Notes: a model not told the origin generated them from the sequence alone. A stretch of DNA of 64,000 nt from Ruminococcus_C callidus (GCF_049562855.1 NZ_CP186925.1:2914001-2978000); one strand, 5' to 3'. Shown: positions 8,431-16,902, numbered from the stretch's first letter. Numbers and translations: made by a program.

Positions 8431-8460
8431 CGACACCGGACACACTTTAAGGAAACAACA

Positions 8461-8497
8461 AAAAAACCGGACTGCACCACACAGTCCGGTTTTTCTT
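8461..8497 (+). terminator. Terminator after the sigma/anti-sigma pair
   Basis: AAAAAACCGGACTG pairs with CAGTCCGGTTTTTC. It is symmetrical enough to serve the opposite strand as well. Confidence 0.8.
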
Positions 8498-8513
8498 GAT
8501 TGAGAAGTTTTAG

Positions 8514-8546
8514 GGCAATATCGCACAAAGATTGTGCGGTATTGCC
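8514..8546. mobile_element. A-type MITE, 33-bp minimal copy at an ABC-gene stop codon
   Basis: Both A-type tips joined back to back. Flanks are TTAG and TTAC (3 of 4 identical). The right flank TTA is the stop codon of the leftward ABC gene. Confidence 0.75.
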
Positions 8547-10454
8547 TTACGCATTTTGCTGCATGCCCGTGTACAGCAAGTAGTATCTGCCCTTTTCCGC
8601 CATGAGTTTTTCATGACTGCCCCGTTCGATAATTCTACCGTGATCCAATACCATGATCACATCGGAATTCTGAATGGTAGACAGCCGGTGGGCGATAACA
8701 AACACGGTTCTGCCGTGCATCAGAGCATCCATACCTGCCTGTACAATGCGTTCCGTGCGGGTGTCAATGGAAGATGTCGCCTCGTCCAGAATCATGACCG
8801 GCGGGTCTGCAACGGCGGCTCTGGCAATGGAGAGCAGCTGCCGCTGTCCCTGTGACAAGCCGGAGCCGTCACCGGACAATACCGTCTGATAGCCGTCCGG
8901 CAGCAGCATGATAAAGTGATGGGCGTTGGCACGCTTTGCCGCCGCGATGCATTCTTCATCTGTCGCGTCCAGTCTGCCGTACCGGATATTGTCCATGACC
9001 GTACCGGTAAACAGATTTACGTCCTGCAATACGATACCCAGCGAACGCCGCAGGTCTGCCTTTTTGATTTTGTTGATGTTGATGCCGTCGTAGCGAATCT
9101 TGCCGTCTGCCAGATCGTAGAACCGGTTGATCAGGTTCGTGATCGTGGTCTTTCCGGCACCGGTTGCCCCGACAAACGCCACCTTTTCGCCGGGCTTGGC
9201 GTACAGGCTCACATCATGCAGCACGATTTTTTCCGGCACATAACCGAAGTCCACGTCAAAGAACTGCACGTCCCCTGCCATACGGGTATAGGTGACCGTG
9301 CCGTCCCCGTGAGGGTGCTTCCACGCCCACACGCCGGTGCGGTGGTCGGTTTCTGTCAGCACGCCGTCCTGCTCCTCGGCATTGACCAGCGTGGCATAGC
9401 CCTCATCGGTTTCCGGCTCCTCGTCCAGCAGTTCGAAGATGCGTCCTGCTCCTGCCAGTGCCATGACGATCGCACTGGCCTGCTGGGAGATCTGGCTGAT
9501 CGGCATGGTGAAGCTGCGGCTCAATTGCAGGAACGCGGCAATTGCACCCAGTGTCAGACCGCCTACGCCGTGGAACGCCAGTGCACCGCCCAGCATTGCC
9601 AGCAGCACATACTGGACATAGCCCAGATTGTTCATGATCGGCATAAGGATATTGGCGAAGCTGTTCGCCCATGCGGCGTTCTGGAACAATTCGTCGTTGT
9701 GCTTGTCGAAGTCCGCCTTGGTCTGTTCCTCGTGGCAGAACACCTTGATGACTTTCTGTCCGTGAATCATTTCCTCGATATAGCCGTTTACCGCACCAAT
9801 GGAGTTCTGCTGCTTCACAAAGAAAGCACCGCTTTTGCCGCCTACAAACTTGGTAACAAGCATCATCAATGCCACAAACGCCAGCACAAACAGCGTCAGC
9901 CAGATACTCAGCCGCACCATTGCCACGAACACTGCAATGACTGTGACGATCGAAGAAAAGATCTGCGGGATACTCTGTGCCAGCATCTGCCGGAGCGTAT
10001 CGGTATCATTGGTGTACAGGCTCATTACATCGCCGCTGGCGTGGGTGTCGAAAAAGCGAATGGGCAGCGTCTGCATATGGGAGAACATCTCGTCCCGAAT
10101 GGTTTTCAGAATGCCCTGTGCCACAACGACCATGAGCCGGTTATAGAACAGCGTACCCAGAATGCCGGCGGCATACAGCACGCCCAGCTTTGCCAGTGCC
10201 CCTGCCAGTCCGGAAAAGTCACGGCTGCCGTTCAGCAGCATGGGAGAAATATAGTCATCGATCAGCGTTTGCAGAAACGTAGAACCTGCCACGCCTGCCA
10301 CAGCACTGACCAGAATGCAGACAAACACCAGTATCAGCTGCATCCAGTACCGTTTCATATACGAGAGCAGCCGGACGAAGCTTTTTCCGGCACCCTTAGC
10401 TGCTCCCGGCACCATCACACCGCGGGGCGGCGGTCCCTGTCGTCTTTCACTCAT
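8547..10454 (-). CDS. ABC exporter half-transporter, canonical ATPase subunit
   Basis: A 635-residue fused permease-ATPase of the multidrug exporter type (ABCB-like). Six membrane helices lie in about residues 35-330 and the nucleotide-binding domain in about 400-635. Walker A is GATGAGKTT, the signature is LSQGQRQLL and Walker B is VMILDEATSSID with the catalytic Glu, so this half carries consensus catalytic residues. An unusual hydrophilic stretch between membrane and ATPase domains (EEPETDEGYATLVNAEEQDG, then the HPHGDGTVTYTRM segment) makes it longer than usual. It overlaps the partner gene by four bases and should form a heterodimer with it. A Met- and Arg-rich N terminus precedes the helices. 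The substrate is not deducible; drug or lipid export is typical. Confidence 0.92.
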   Translation of the reverse strand: MSERRQGPPPRGVMVPGAAKGAGKSFVRLLSYMKRYWMQLILVFVCILVSAVAGVAGSTFLQTLIDDYISPMLLNGSRDFSGLAGALAKLGVLYAAGILGTLFYNRLMVVVAQGILKTIRDEMFSHMQTLPIRFFDTHASGDVMSLYTNDTDTLRQMLAQSIPQIFSSIVTVIAVFVAMVRLSIWLTLFVLAFVALMMLVTKFVGGKSGAFFVKQQNSIGAVNGYIEEMIHGQKVIKVFCHEEQTKADFDKHNDELFQNAAWANSFANILMPIMNNLGYVQYVLLAMLGGALAFHGVGGLTLGAIAAFLQLSRSFTMPISQISQQASAIVMALAGAGRIFELLDEEPETDEGYATLVNAEEQDGVLTETDHRTGVWAWKHPHGDGTVTYTRMAGDVQFFDVDFGYVPEKIVLHDVSLYAKPGEKVAFVGATGAGKTTITNLINRFYDLADGKIRYDGININKIKKADLRRSLGIVLQDVNLFTGTVMDNIRYGRLDATDEECIAAAKRANAHHFIMLLPDGYQTVLSGDGSGLSQGQRQLLSIARAAVADPPVMILDEATSSIDTRTERIVQAGMDALMHGRTVFVIAHRLSTIQNSDVIMVLDHGRIIERGSHEKLMAEKGRYYLLYTGMQQNA

Positions 10455-12190
10455 TGCGGCACACTTCCTTTCTGCTGTGATTCATATACTTCCCGATAAA
10501 TGGCGTTATTTTTCAGGAGCTCCTCATGGGTACCGATACCGTCCATCCTGCCCTCGTCCAGCACAATGATCTGGTCCGCGTCCATCAGAGAAGTAACACG
10601 CTGGGCAATGATAATCTTAGTGGTATCGGGGATTTCGTCCCGCAGTGCCTGCCGGATACAAGCGTCCGTGTGGGTGTCCACGGCACTGGTGGAGTCGTCC
10701 AGAATCAGGATCTTCGGCTTTTTCAGCAGTGCCCGTGCAATGCAAAGCCGCTGTTTCTGTCCGCCGGAAACATTGGAACCGCCCTGTTCAATATAGGTGT
10801 CGTACCCCTCCGGAAAGGTCTGGATAAATTCGTCTGCATGGGCAAGCCGGCAGACACGTTCCATTTCCTCGTCGGTGGCATCAGGATCACCCCAGCGGAG
10901 ATTCTCCTTGATCGTGCCGGAAAACAGCACGTTCTTTTGCAGCACCATTGCCACTTCCTGCCGGAGCGTTTCCACGTCATACCGGCGAACGTCGATACCG
11001 CCTACCTGCACTGTGCCCACTGTGGCATCATACAGACGGGGAATCAGCTGCACCAGCGAACTCTTGGCACTGCCGGTTCCGCCCAGAATGCCTACGGTCA
11101 TGCCAGCCGGAATGTGCAGATCCACGTCTTCCAGACAGCATTTATCTTCCCGCTTGCTGTAGCTGAAGCTGACATGGTTGAAGTCCACGCTGCCGTCCGG
11201 CACCGCGGTCACGGCATCTGCCGGACTGGTAATGTCACTCTCCTCGTCCAGCACTTCCACAATACGCTCGCAGGAGGCACGGGACATGGTGATCATAACG
11301 AACACCATAGACAGCATCATCAGGCTGGACAGAATCTGAATGGCATAGGTCATCAGGCTCATCAGTTCGCCAGTGGTCAGTGTCCGGCTGACGATCATTC
11401 TGGCACCGAACCACGATACCAGAATCAGACAGACGTACATGCAGAACTGCATCAGCGGCATGTTAAATGCCAGCCGCTTTTCTGCCCTGGAAAAGTCCTG
11501 ATAAATGTTCTCCGAAATGCCGGAAAACTTCTGGATCTCGTGTTCTTCCCGCACAAAGGATTTCACCACGCGAATCCCGTGCAGGTTCTCCTGTGTCACG
11601 TTGTTCAGCTTGTCATAGGTTTTGAACACCCGTTCAAAAATGGGGTGCACCCGTGTCATAATGAAGTACAGCCCCACACCCAGCACCGGAATGGCTGCCA
11701 GATAGATCAGAGCCAGTTTCGCACTCAGGTGAAACGCCATTGCCATGGAGAAGATCAGCATCACCGGCGAACGCAGTGCCACACGAATTAACATCTGATA
11801 GGCGTTCTGCACGTTGGTCACGTCTGTGGTCATACGGGTGACAAGGCTGGCGGCTGAAAACTTATCGATATTGGAAAACGAGTAGCCCTGTACGCGGTAG
11901 AACATATCGTGCCGCAGATTCCGTGCAAAACCGGCAGAGGCAAATGCCGCAAAATGCCCCGCCAGTGCCCCGAAAATCAGGGAGAGCACACAGCACACCA
12001 GCAAGATCCAGCCATAGTGCATCACCGCGTCCATGCCGCCGCTGCCGTCAATGCCGTCGTCGATCAGCTTCGCCATGAGAATGGGAATCACCACTTCCAT
12101 GACGACTTCCAGCACCACAAACAGCGGTGACAGCAGGGAAAACAGTTTGAATTCCCGAATCGACTGCATCAATTTTCGAATCATTCGCAA
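10451..12190 (-). CDS. ABC exporter half-transporter, degenerate ATPase subunit
   Basis: A 579-residue partner of the adjacent ABC half. The membrane domain occupies about residues 15-310 and the ATPase domain 340-575. Walker A is GGTGSAKSS, with Ala in place of the last Gly, and Walker B reads LILDDSTSAVD, with Asp replacing the catalytic Glu. That combination marks the degenerate site of heterodimeric exporters such as LmrCD and TM287/288. The signature VSGGQKQRL is intact, as expected, because it serves the partner's site. The start overlaps the end of the marR gene by ten bases, so regulator and exporter form one operon. Confidence 0.92.
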   Translation of the reverse strand: MRMIRKLMQSIREFKLFSLLSPLFVVLEVVMEVVIPILMAKLIDDGIDGSGGMDAVMHYGWILLVCCVLSLIFGALAGHFAAFASAGFARNLRHDMFYRVQGYSFSNIDKFSAASLVTRMTTDVTNVQNAYQMLIRVALRSPVMLIFSMAMAFHLSAKLALIYLAAIPVLGVGLYFIMTRVHPIFERVFKTYDKLNNVTQENLHGIRVVKSFVREEHEIQKFSGISENIYQDFSRAEKRLAFNMPLMQFCMYVCLILVSWFGARMIVSRTLTTGELMSLMTYAIQILSSLMMLSMVFVMITMSRASCERIVEVLDEESDITSPADAVTAVPDGSVDFNHVSFSYSKREDKCCLEDVDLHIPAGMTVGILGGTGSAKSSLVQLIPRLYDATVGTVQVGGIDVRRYDVETLRQEVAMVLQKNVLFSGTIKENLRWGDPDATDEEMERVCRLAHADEFIQTFPEGYDTYIEQGGSNVSGGQKQRLCIARALLKKPKILILDDSTSAVDTHTDACIRQALRDEIPDTTKIIIAQRVTSLMDADQIIVLDEGRMDGIGTHEELLKNNAIYREVYESQQKGSVPQ

Positions 12191-12657
12191 TCTCCTCCTT
12201 TACAGATAGAAATGCCCTGCTTTGCAAGGTCTTCCCGCAGATTTTCCTGCATTTTCTTTGCCACGCGGAGAAAGACTTCCTGCTCCTCCTCTGAGATTCC
12301 ACGGGCAAGATTTGATTCAAACGCCAGAATGTCCGCTTCGATCTGCCGGTGCAGATCCCTGGCTTTCTGTGTCAGCACGATTCGCTTGAGCCGTGCGTCC
12401 TGTGCCACGCTCTCCCGCCGGATCAGCCCGTTTTTCTCCATCAGTTGCAGCGTTACCGTCACCGAGGAACGGCTAATGGAAAACGCCTTTTCAATGTCCC
12501 GCTGGAACACGTCCCGTTCCTGATTTTCGTACAGATAGCGAAGCAGATACCCGTGCATGCCGGTCTGCCGGTCTGCGTCCTGATGTGCCGCAGAGTACCC
12601 CCGCTGCCGTGCCATCAGCTTTTCCAGCCGGTGCACCTCTAATCCTAAATGCCGCAT
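12181..12657 (-). CDS. MarR-family repressor of the adjacent ABC exporter
   Basis: A 158-residue winged-helix regulator. The DNA-binding core covers about residues 45-105 (FQRDIEKAFSISRSSVTVTLQLMEKNGLIRRESVAQDARLKR), with the recognition helix in SRSSVTVTLQL and the wing in the following basic segment; flanking helices form the dimer interface. A Cys near the C terminus (ISICKGGDCE) might sense oxidants, which is speculative. It is the first gene of the operon with two ABC halves. An inverted repeat between its promoter and start looks like its own operator, so ligand-relieved auto-repression is the natural model. Confidence 0.88.
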   Translation of the reverse strand: MRHLGLEVHRLEKLMARQRGYSAAHQDADRQTGMHGYLLRYLYENQERDVFQRDIEKAFSISRSSVTVTLQLMEKNGLIRRESVAQDARLKRIVLTQKARDLHRQIEADILAFESNLARGISEEEQEVFLRVAKKMQENLREDLAKQGISICKGGDCE

Positions 12658-12684
12658 CTTACACCTCCTGAATTGTTTATCAGA

Positions 12685-12708
12685 AAACAGTTTAATGATA
12701 GACTGTTT
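12685..12708 (-). promoter_or_regulatory. Probable MarR operator
   Basis: Perfect inverted repeat AAACAGT, ten bases, ACTGTTT. It lies between the leftward -10 box (12720-12725) and the ribosome binding site of the marR gene, where a bound dimer would block elongation or initiation. Confidence 0.6.
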
Positions 12709-12719
12709 AGCTTGGAACT

Positions 12720-12747
12720 ATTTTAGCACATTCCCCGAAAATGTCAA
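12720..12747 (-). promoter_or_regulatory. Promoter of marR-ABC-ABC operon 1
   Basis: On the minus strand TTGACA (12742-12747), a 16-base spacer and TAAAAT (12720-12725). Confidence 0.75.
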
Positions 12748-12769
12748 GAGGGATTTTGAGAAGTTTACA

Positions 12770-12801
12770 TTTTTGTCAAACTTCCGCCCATTTGACAAAA
12801 A
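12770..12801. promoter_or_regulatory. Perfect 11-bp inverted repeat over a -35 box
   Basis: TTTTTGTCAAA and TTTGACAAAAA separated by ten bases. The right arm contains the -35 of the rightward promoter, so it may be an operator for an unidentified regulator. Confidence 0.5.
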
Positions 12802-12820
12802 CGCATAGAACTGGTATACT
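12792..12820 (+). promoter_or_regulatory. Promoter for the membrane protein gene at 13035
   Basis: TTGACA at 12792-12797, 17 bases, TATACT at 12815-12820. Start predicted near 12827, six bases before a MITE. Confidence 0.75.
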
Positions 12821-12832
12821 ATTACTATTAAG

Positions 12833-13004
12833 GGCAATACCGCACAAAGATTGTGCGACAGATGCGTCGTCAAATTTATCGTCAGATGAAACAAAAAGCG
12901 GAGTGAATACTGGATGTATTCACGAGCATTTTTGTGAAATATGACGGAAAATTTGCAAGCAGATGGCGTGCAAAGTCGCCAGACGCTCTTTGTGCGGTAT
13001 TGCC
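12833..13004 (+). mobile_element. A-type MITE, 172 bp, in the 5' UTR of the gene at 13035
   Basis: Tips GGCAATACCGCACAAAG and CTTTGTGCGGTATTGCC; 4-bp target duplication TAAG on both sides. The interior folds into a long imperfect hairpin (CAAATTT/AAATTTG and GTGAATAC/GTATTCAC arms). Confidence 0.92.
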
Positions 13005-13034
13005 TAAGGTATCTTAAGAAAAGGAGGCATTCCT

Positions 13035-13628
13035 TTGCAAAAATATCGGTATTACCTGCCGCCCCAGTCGAAACTGCCTTTCGCTGCCGGCATTCTCTCC
13101 GGACTGCTCTGTCTGGACAACATCTATACGCTGATTTCCATGCCCCACTACACCCAGTACTGGGACTACTGGGCAACACTGGCTGCAGCACTGCTGCTGT
13201 GTGTGTTCTGCTTCCTGTTCCGGCAGCGTCGCACAGAACTGACACTGATTCCGGCGGCAATTCTGGCACTGATCGCCTGCATCACCCCCAACCTCGTTCA
13301 CTGGCTGGAGGTGGGCATGTTCTTTCTGCTGCTGCTGCTCTGGCTGCTGCGGCTGCCCAAATGGGTGGGAACACTCTGCCGGCTGGCTGGCATTGTCCTG
13401 ACGGTCATCGGAAGCGGAGCGATTCTGGCTCCTATGGCAGAACGAATCTCTATGCTTTCCCGCACCGGACGTGCTACTGCGGAATTCGTTGTGCCCTTTG
13501 TCATTCGCAGTCTGGGCGGCGAACTGCTGATCCTGCTGACGTTTCTGCTGTTGATTTTCGCTATGCGTCCTCATGTGCTGCCCCGCTGGACAGACGAAAA
13601 CGACCTGTACGACCGCATCTGGGAATGA
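13035..13628 (+). CDS. Polytopic membrane protein of unknown function
   Basis: A 197-residue protein with five or six hydrophobic helices: LPFAAGILSGLLC, WATLAAALLLCVFCFLF, LTLIPAAILALIACI, VGMFFLLLLLWLL, LCRLAGIVLTVIGSGAIL and GELLILLTFLLLIFAM. I recognise no enzymatic or transport motif. It starts with TTG at 13035, seven bases after AAGGAGG. The mRNA leader consists almost entirely of an A-type MITE, because the promoter ends just before the element. The C terminus is acidic (TDENDLYDRIWE) and probably cytoplasmic. It stands alone between the exporter operon and lysC and is followed by a terminator. Confidence 0.75.
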   Translation: MQKYRYYLPPQSKLPFAAGILSGLLCLDNIYTLISMPHYTQYWDYWATLAAALLLCVFCFLFRQRRTELTLIPAAILALIACITPNLVHWLEVGMFFLLLLLWLLRLPKWVGTLCRLAGIVLTVIGSGAILAPMAERISMLSRTGRATAEFVVPFVIRSLGGELLILLTFLLLIFAMRPHVLPRWTDENDLYDRIWE

Positions 13629-13647
13629 CAGATATTCCCATGAAAAA

Positions 13648-13692
13648 CAAAAACCGTACCTCCGGCACAGTCTGCCGAGGGTACGGTTTTTT
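13648..13692 (+). terminator. Terminator after the gene at 13035
   Basis: AAAACCGTACC pairs with GGGTACGGTTTT, with CCGGCA/TGCCG inside, then a T run. Confidence 0.85.
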
Positions 13693-13700
13693 ATTGTTAA

Positions 13701-13746
13701 GGCAATACCGCACAAAGAGCGTCTGGCGACTTTGTGCGGTATTGCC
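13701..13746 (-). mobile_element. A-type MITE, 46-bp deleted copy
   Basis: Intact tips with almost no interior. Perfect 4-bp duplication TTAA on both sides, so it either transposed as a mini-copy or lost its centre after insertion. Confidence 0.88.
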
Positions 13747-13762
13747 TTAATCTGTTTTGCCT

Positions 13763-15091
13763 TTACGCAACGGAATTGACGAACATATCATAGATGCAGC
13801 GAATTGCCTGCTCGAAATCGGTTTCCTTTACGGCAACGATTACGTTCAGCTCGCTGGAGCCCTGATCGATCATGCGAACGTTGATGTGTGCGTGTGCCAG
13901 TGCGGCAAAGATTCTCGCAGCCACACCGCGGGTACGGCACATGCCGCGACCCACTACGGCAATCAGAGCGATGCCGTCTTCGGTTTCGATGCTGTCCGGC
14001 TGTACTGCCTTGATGATCTCAGTGCGGATTTCTTCTTCCAGACCGTTCAGGTGAGCCGAATCCACGATAACGGTCATGGAGTCGATGCTGGACGGCATAT
14101 GTTCCAGCGGAATCTGGTGTTCCGACAGAACATTCAGCACGTCGCGGCAGAAGCCGATCTGGCTGTTCATCAGGTCCTTGTGGATATTGATCGAAGTGAA
14201 GTCCTTCTTGCCGGCGATACCGGTAATGGTATATGCAGACAGTTCCTCATCAGTGCTGTCCGGAACGATCATTGTGCCCGGTTCTTCCGGAGCGTTGGTG
14301 TTGCGGATATTGATCGGAATGCCTGCGGAACGTACCGGAAAGATCGCTGCTTCATGCAGTACCGATGCACCCATATAGGACAGCTCCCGCAGTTCAGTAT
14401 AGGTGATCGTGCGAATCACTGCCGGATCGTCCACAATGCGGGGATCTGCCACCAAGAAACCGGAAACGTCTGTCCAGTTCTCGTACAGCGAAGCCTTTAC
14501 CGCACCGGCTACGATAGAACCGGTCACGTCGCTGCCGCCGCGGGAGAACGTCTTGACATAGCCGTCTGCTCCGCAGCCATAGAAGCCCGGAACTACAGCA
14601 TGTTCCAGTGTGCTGAGGCGTTCCCGCAGAACGGATTCAGTCTTTTCATCGTTCAGGCTGCCGTCCGGCCGAAAAAAGATCACTTCAGCAGCATCTACAA
14701 AGGGGAAGCCCAGATATGCGGCAATGACTTTCCCGTTCAGGTATTCGCCGCGGCTTGCGGCATAGTCCTTGCCGGCACGCTTCTTGAAGTTTGCTGCGAT
14801 TTCCTCGAACTCATCGTCCAGAGAAAAGGTCATGCCCAGACCGGTGATAATATCGTTATACCGTTCCCGAATTGCCTGCAGGGCATCGGAGAAATCCAGT
14901 CCCTGTTCTGCCAGATCATAGCAGGTGTACAGCATATCGGTCACCTTGATGTCCTTGGAGAACCGCTTGCCGGGGGCAGACGGTACCACATACCGCCGCT
15001 GCGGATCTGCCTTGATGATTGCTGCTGCCTTCTGAATCTGCTTTGCGTCCGCCAGACTGCTGCCGCCGAACTTTACTACTTTCGTTGCCAT
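13763..15091 (-). CDS. lysC: Aspartate kinase
   Basis: Phosphorylates aspartate, the first step toward lysine, threonine, methionine and diaminopimelate. At about 442 residues it belongs to the monofunctional class. The kinase core starts VVKFGGSSLADAKQ; the substrate-binding segment is GGSDVTGSIVAGA, and two ACT domains follow (YTITGIAGKKDFTSINIH and IALIAVVGRGMCRTRGVAARIFAALAHAHINVRMIDQGSSELNVIVAV). The second ACT domain and the SSELN segment are the usual site of lysine or threonine feedback. I chose the ATG at 15091; a GTG at 15100 is also possible and neither has a well-spaced ribosome site, the nearest GGAG being about 30 bases upstream. The leader is too short for a lysine riboswitch. 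Confidence 0.94.
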   Translation of the reverse strand: MATKVVKFGGSSLADAKQIQKAAAIIKADPQRRYVVPSAPGKRFSKDIKVTDMLYTCYDLAEQGLDFSDALQAIRERYNDIITGLGMTFSLDDEFEEIAANFKKRAGKDYAASRGEYLNGKVIAAYLGFPFVDAAEVIFFRPDGSLNDEKTESVLRERLSTLEHAVVPGFYGCGADGYVKTFSRGGSDVTGSIVAGAVKASLYENWTDVSGFLVADPRIVDDPAVIRTITYTELRELSYMGASVLHEAAIFPVRSAGIPINIRNTNAPEEPGTMIVPDSTDEELSAYTITGIAGKKDFTSINIHKDLMNSQIGFCRDVLNVLSEHQIPLEHMPSSIDSMTVIVDSAHLNGLEEEIRTEIIKAVQPDSIETEDGIALIAVVGRGMCRTRGVAARIFAALAHAHINVRMIDQGSSELNVIVAVKETDFEQAIRCIYDMFVNSVA

Positions 15092-15567
15092 ATGTTTCAC
15101 TCTGAAAGAAAACCCGAAGATCTCCTTTCAACTCCTTATCTACATTTATTTGCGGTCAATCTCAAAAACCGCCGGATTGCACTGCATTCGCCTTATACTT
15201 TGCCTTATACAGTGTCACTATATTAGTATATTGGTTTTTCGACAAAAAATCAATAGGGAAATGCGACAAATTTTCCTTGTTTTATTTTGTGTTTTTGGTA
15301 AATACGCTTGTATTTATAGGACGGACAGATTTTTCTTCCTGTGGTATCGTTCACATAACGGCAATTCCCATAAATACGACGTACACAACTTGTGCAGATT
15401 GTATATTTCATTCTATGAAAACTGGGGATGATCCGAATTCATAGGTTTTACATTATTGATTCAGCCCAAATAAATATTGGACGTACCAATTCCACTTGTG
15501 GTATACTAAGTAAGGCGAATGACAATCCCATTCGTCCGCACAACGACACGATTCTACAAACATCAAG
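15092..15567. other. AT-rich intergenic stretch upstream of lysC
   Basis: No gene seen. On the minus strand TTGTCG (15240-15245), 17 bases and TATAGT (15217-15222) may be the lysC promoter. On the plus strand TATACT at 15502-15507 has only a poorly spaced TTGGAC (19-base gap). The stretch from about 15240 to 15500 is clearly AT-richer than its surroundings. Confidence 0.5.
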
Positions 15568-15902
15568 GGCAATACCGCACAAAGAGCGTCTGGCGACTTT
15601 GCACGCCATCTGCTTGCAAATTTCTCTTCAGAGCCTGTTTCGTATCTTCCCGCACGCATCTTGCGTGCATATTTTCCGAGATATTTCGGGAAAATACTCG
15701 AAAATCCACAAAGGATTTTCTCCGTTTTTCCCTTCATCTCTCAAAAAATCTGACGACGCAATCTGCATACGTCAGATACGAAACAGACTCTCATATTTCA
15801 CAAAAATGCTCGTGAATACATCCAGTATTCACTCCGCTTTTTGTTTCATCTGACGAAAAATTTGACGACGCATCTGTCGCACAATCTTTGTGCGGTATTG
15901 CC
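15568..15902 (-). mobile_element. A-type MITE disrupted by a nested element
   Basis: Typical A-type ends with perfect duplication CAAG outside, but 335 bp long because about 162 bp are inserted in one arm (see 15630-15791). It lies just upstream of the ribosome site of the SemiSWEET-like gene. Confidence 0.88.
15630..15791. mobile_element. Second MITE-like element nested in the A-type MITE
   Basis: Ends AGAGCCTGTTTCGTATCT and AGATACGAAACAGACTCT are inverted repeats matching at 17 of 18 positions. The interior carries further hairpins (GCACGC/GCGTGC). It interrupts the host element between CTTGCAAATTT and CATATTTCAC. No other copy was seen in the window. Confidence 0.65.
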
Positions 15903-15925
15903 CAAGAAAAATGGAGGACAACATC

Positions 15926-16375
15926 ATGGGTGGAATTCTGGAAACGGCAATGCTGATCTGCTTCGGCTGTTCATGGCCGATCAATCTGGTGAAAAATTAC
16001 AAGTGCCGCAGTGCCAAAGGCATGAGCCTGCCCTTTATTCTCCTGCTGATCGTCGGCTATGTGGCAGGCATCTGTGCCAAGTTCATCATCGGTGTCAACG
16101 TACACAACGCCTATGTGTTAGTCGTATACCTGCTGAATCTGGCAATGGTGACAGCGAACCTGTTCGTCTATTTCCGGAACCGCGGACTGGACCGCAAGGC
16201 AGAACTCTGCGTGGAACTGGACGCGGACGATCCGGCAATGGAGCTGGTAGCAGCTTCTGTTGCAGACAAGGTACAGCAGCGTTCTAAGAGCCGCGGTGCT
16301 GTCCTCCGCCCCAAGGCTGCCGGCAATGCCGGATTTATCGACTATATCCAGTGGGGCAAGACCTTTGAAGAATGA
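15926..16375 (+). CDS. SemiSWEET/PQ-loop small transporter
   Basis: A 149-residue membrane protein whose first 85 residues form a three-helix PQ-loop bundle: MLICFGCSWPINLVKNYKCRSAKGMSLPFILLLIVGYVAGICAKF, then VHNAYVLVVYLLNLAMVTANLFVYF. The WPINL segment stands where the PQ motif sits, and SAKGMSL is the typical following loop. SemiSWEETs dimerise and move sugars down their gradient. The remaining 60 residues are a charged cytoplasmic tail (ELDADDPAMELVAASVADKVQQ). The ATG at 15926 has GGAGG eight bases upstream; the MITE ends 23 bases before the start. Sugar identity cannot be told. Confidence 0.8.
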   Translation: MGGILETAMLICFGCSWPINLVKNYKCRSAKGMSLPFILLLIVGYVAGICAKFIIGVNVHNAYVLVVYLLNLAMVTANLFVYFRNRGLDRKAELCVELDADDPAMELVAASVADKVQQRSKSRGAVLRPKAAGNAGFIDYIQWGKTFEE

Positions 16376-16506
16376 CAATTCTCTCCCCTGAACGGCAGTG
16401 CTGCCTACCTCTTTCCGGCAGTGCTGTTCACAAAGCATGGATTCTGCAAAACGTGTGTGCTTATCTTCAGGCATCCTTGCAGAAACATGCTCCACATATA
16501 ATCCCA

Positions 16507-16557
16507 CAGAACAAGGACTGGGCTGTATTTTTTACAGCATGGTCCTTGTTCTGTTTT
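16507..16557 (+). terminator. Terminator after the SemiSWEET-like gene
   Basis: CAGAACAAGGAC pairs with GTCCTTGTTCTG, with GGCTGTA/TACAGC inside, followed by TTTT. Confidence 0.8.
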
Positions 16558-16606
16558 CCATGGAATCTGTTGTATTCTTTGTACATAAAATTGTATCATT
16601 TGTGCA

Positions 16607-16635
16607 TTGACATCGTTATTTCGAACAGCTATAAT
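16607..16635 (+). promoter_or_regulatory. Perfect sigma-A promoter of the PL11 lyase gene
   Basis: TTGACA at 16607-16612, 17 bases, TATAAT at 16630-16635. Start near 16642, ten bases ahead of a B-type MITE; the leader is about 260 bases. Confidence 0.85.
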
Positions 16636-16651
16636 AAAGGTATGCTGTAAA

Positions 16652-16824
16652 GGAAGCACTGAATAAAGCTTGTGCGTAAGATGCGTCGTCAGATTTTTCG
16701 GCAGATTGCCTAGAAATTCCGCAGGCATACTTGATGTATGGCAAGGGATTTCTGGGCAATATGACGGAAAATCTGCACGCAGATTGCGTGCAAAGCCGTC
16801 AGGCGGGCTTTATGCAGTGTTTCC
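16652..16824 (+). mobile_element. B-type MITE, 173 bp, in the 5' UTR of the PL11 gene
   Basis: Tips GGAAGCACTGAATAAAG and CTTTATGCAGTGTTTCC; perfect 4-bp duplication TAAA on both sides. Shares internal arm sequences with A-type elements but has a different loop. Confidence 0.9.
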
Positions 16825-16856
16825 TAAATCCTTTACAGCAGAGAATGTATAAAAAG

Positions 16857-16878
16857 ACCTGCCGAACAGTCGGCAGGC
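16857..16878 (+). other. Hairpin just upstream of the PL11 ribosome binding site
   Basis: CCTGCCGA pairs with TCGGCAGG around a short loop, 12 bases before the GAGGTG site. No T run follows; it may affect mRNA stability. Confidence 0.5.
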
Positions 16879-16902
16879 AAATATCACACGAGGTGAATGT
16901 TT

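Noticed and set aside
8916..10499. Very long antisense frames opposite the ABC, PL11, YfhO, LRR and gdpP genes (for example 44356-47064 and 48229-49848, plus strand)
   Set aside because: They are shadows created by codon bias of well-identified genes on the other strand: His/Gln-rich translations with no ribosome sites.
15092..15222. Lysine riboswitch in front of lysC
   Set aside because: Only about 120 bases separate the likely start site from the gene and no lysine-riboswitch core is visible.
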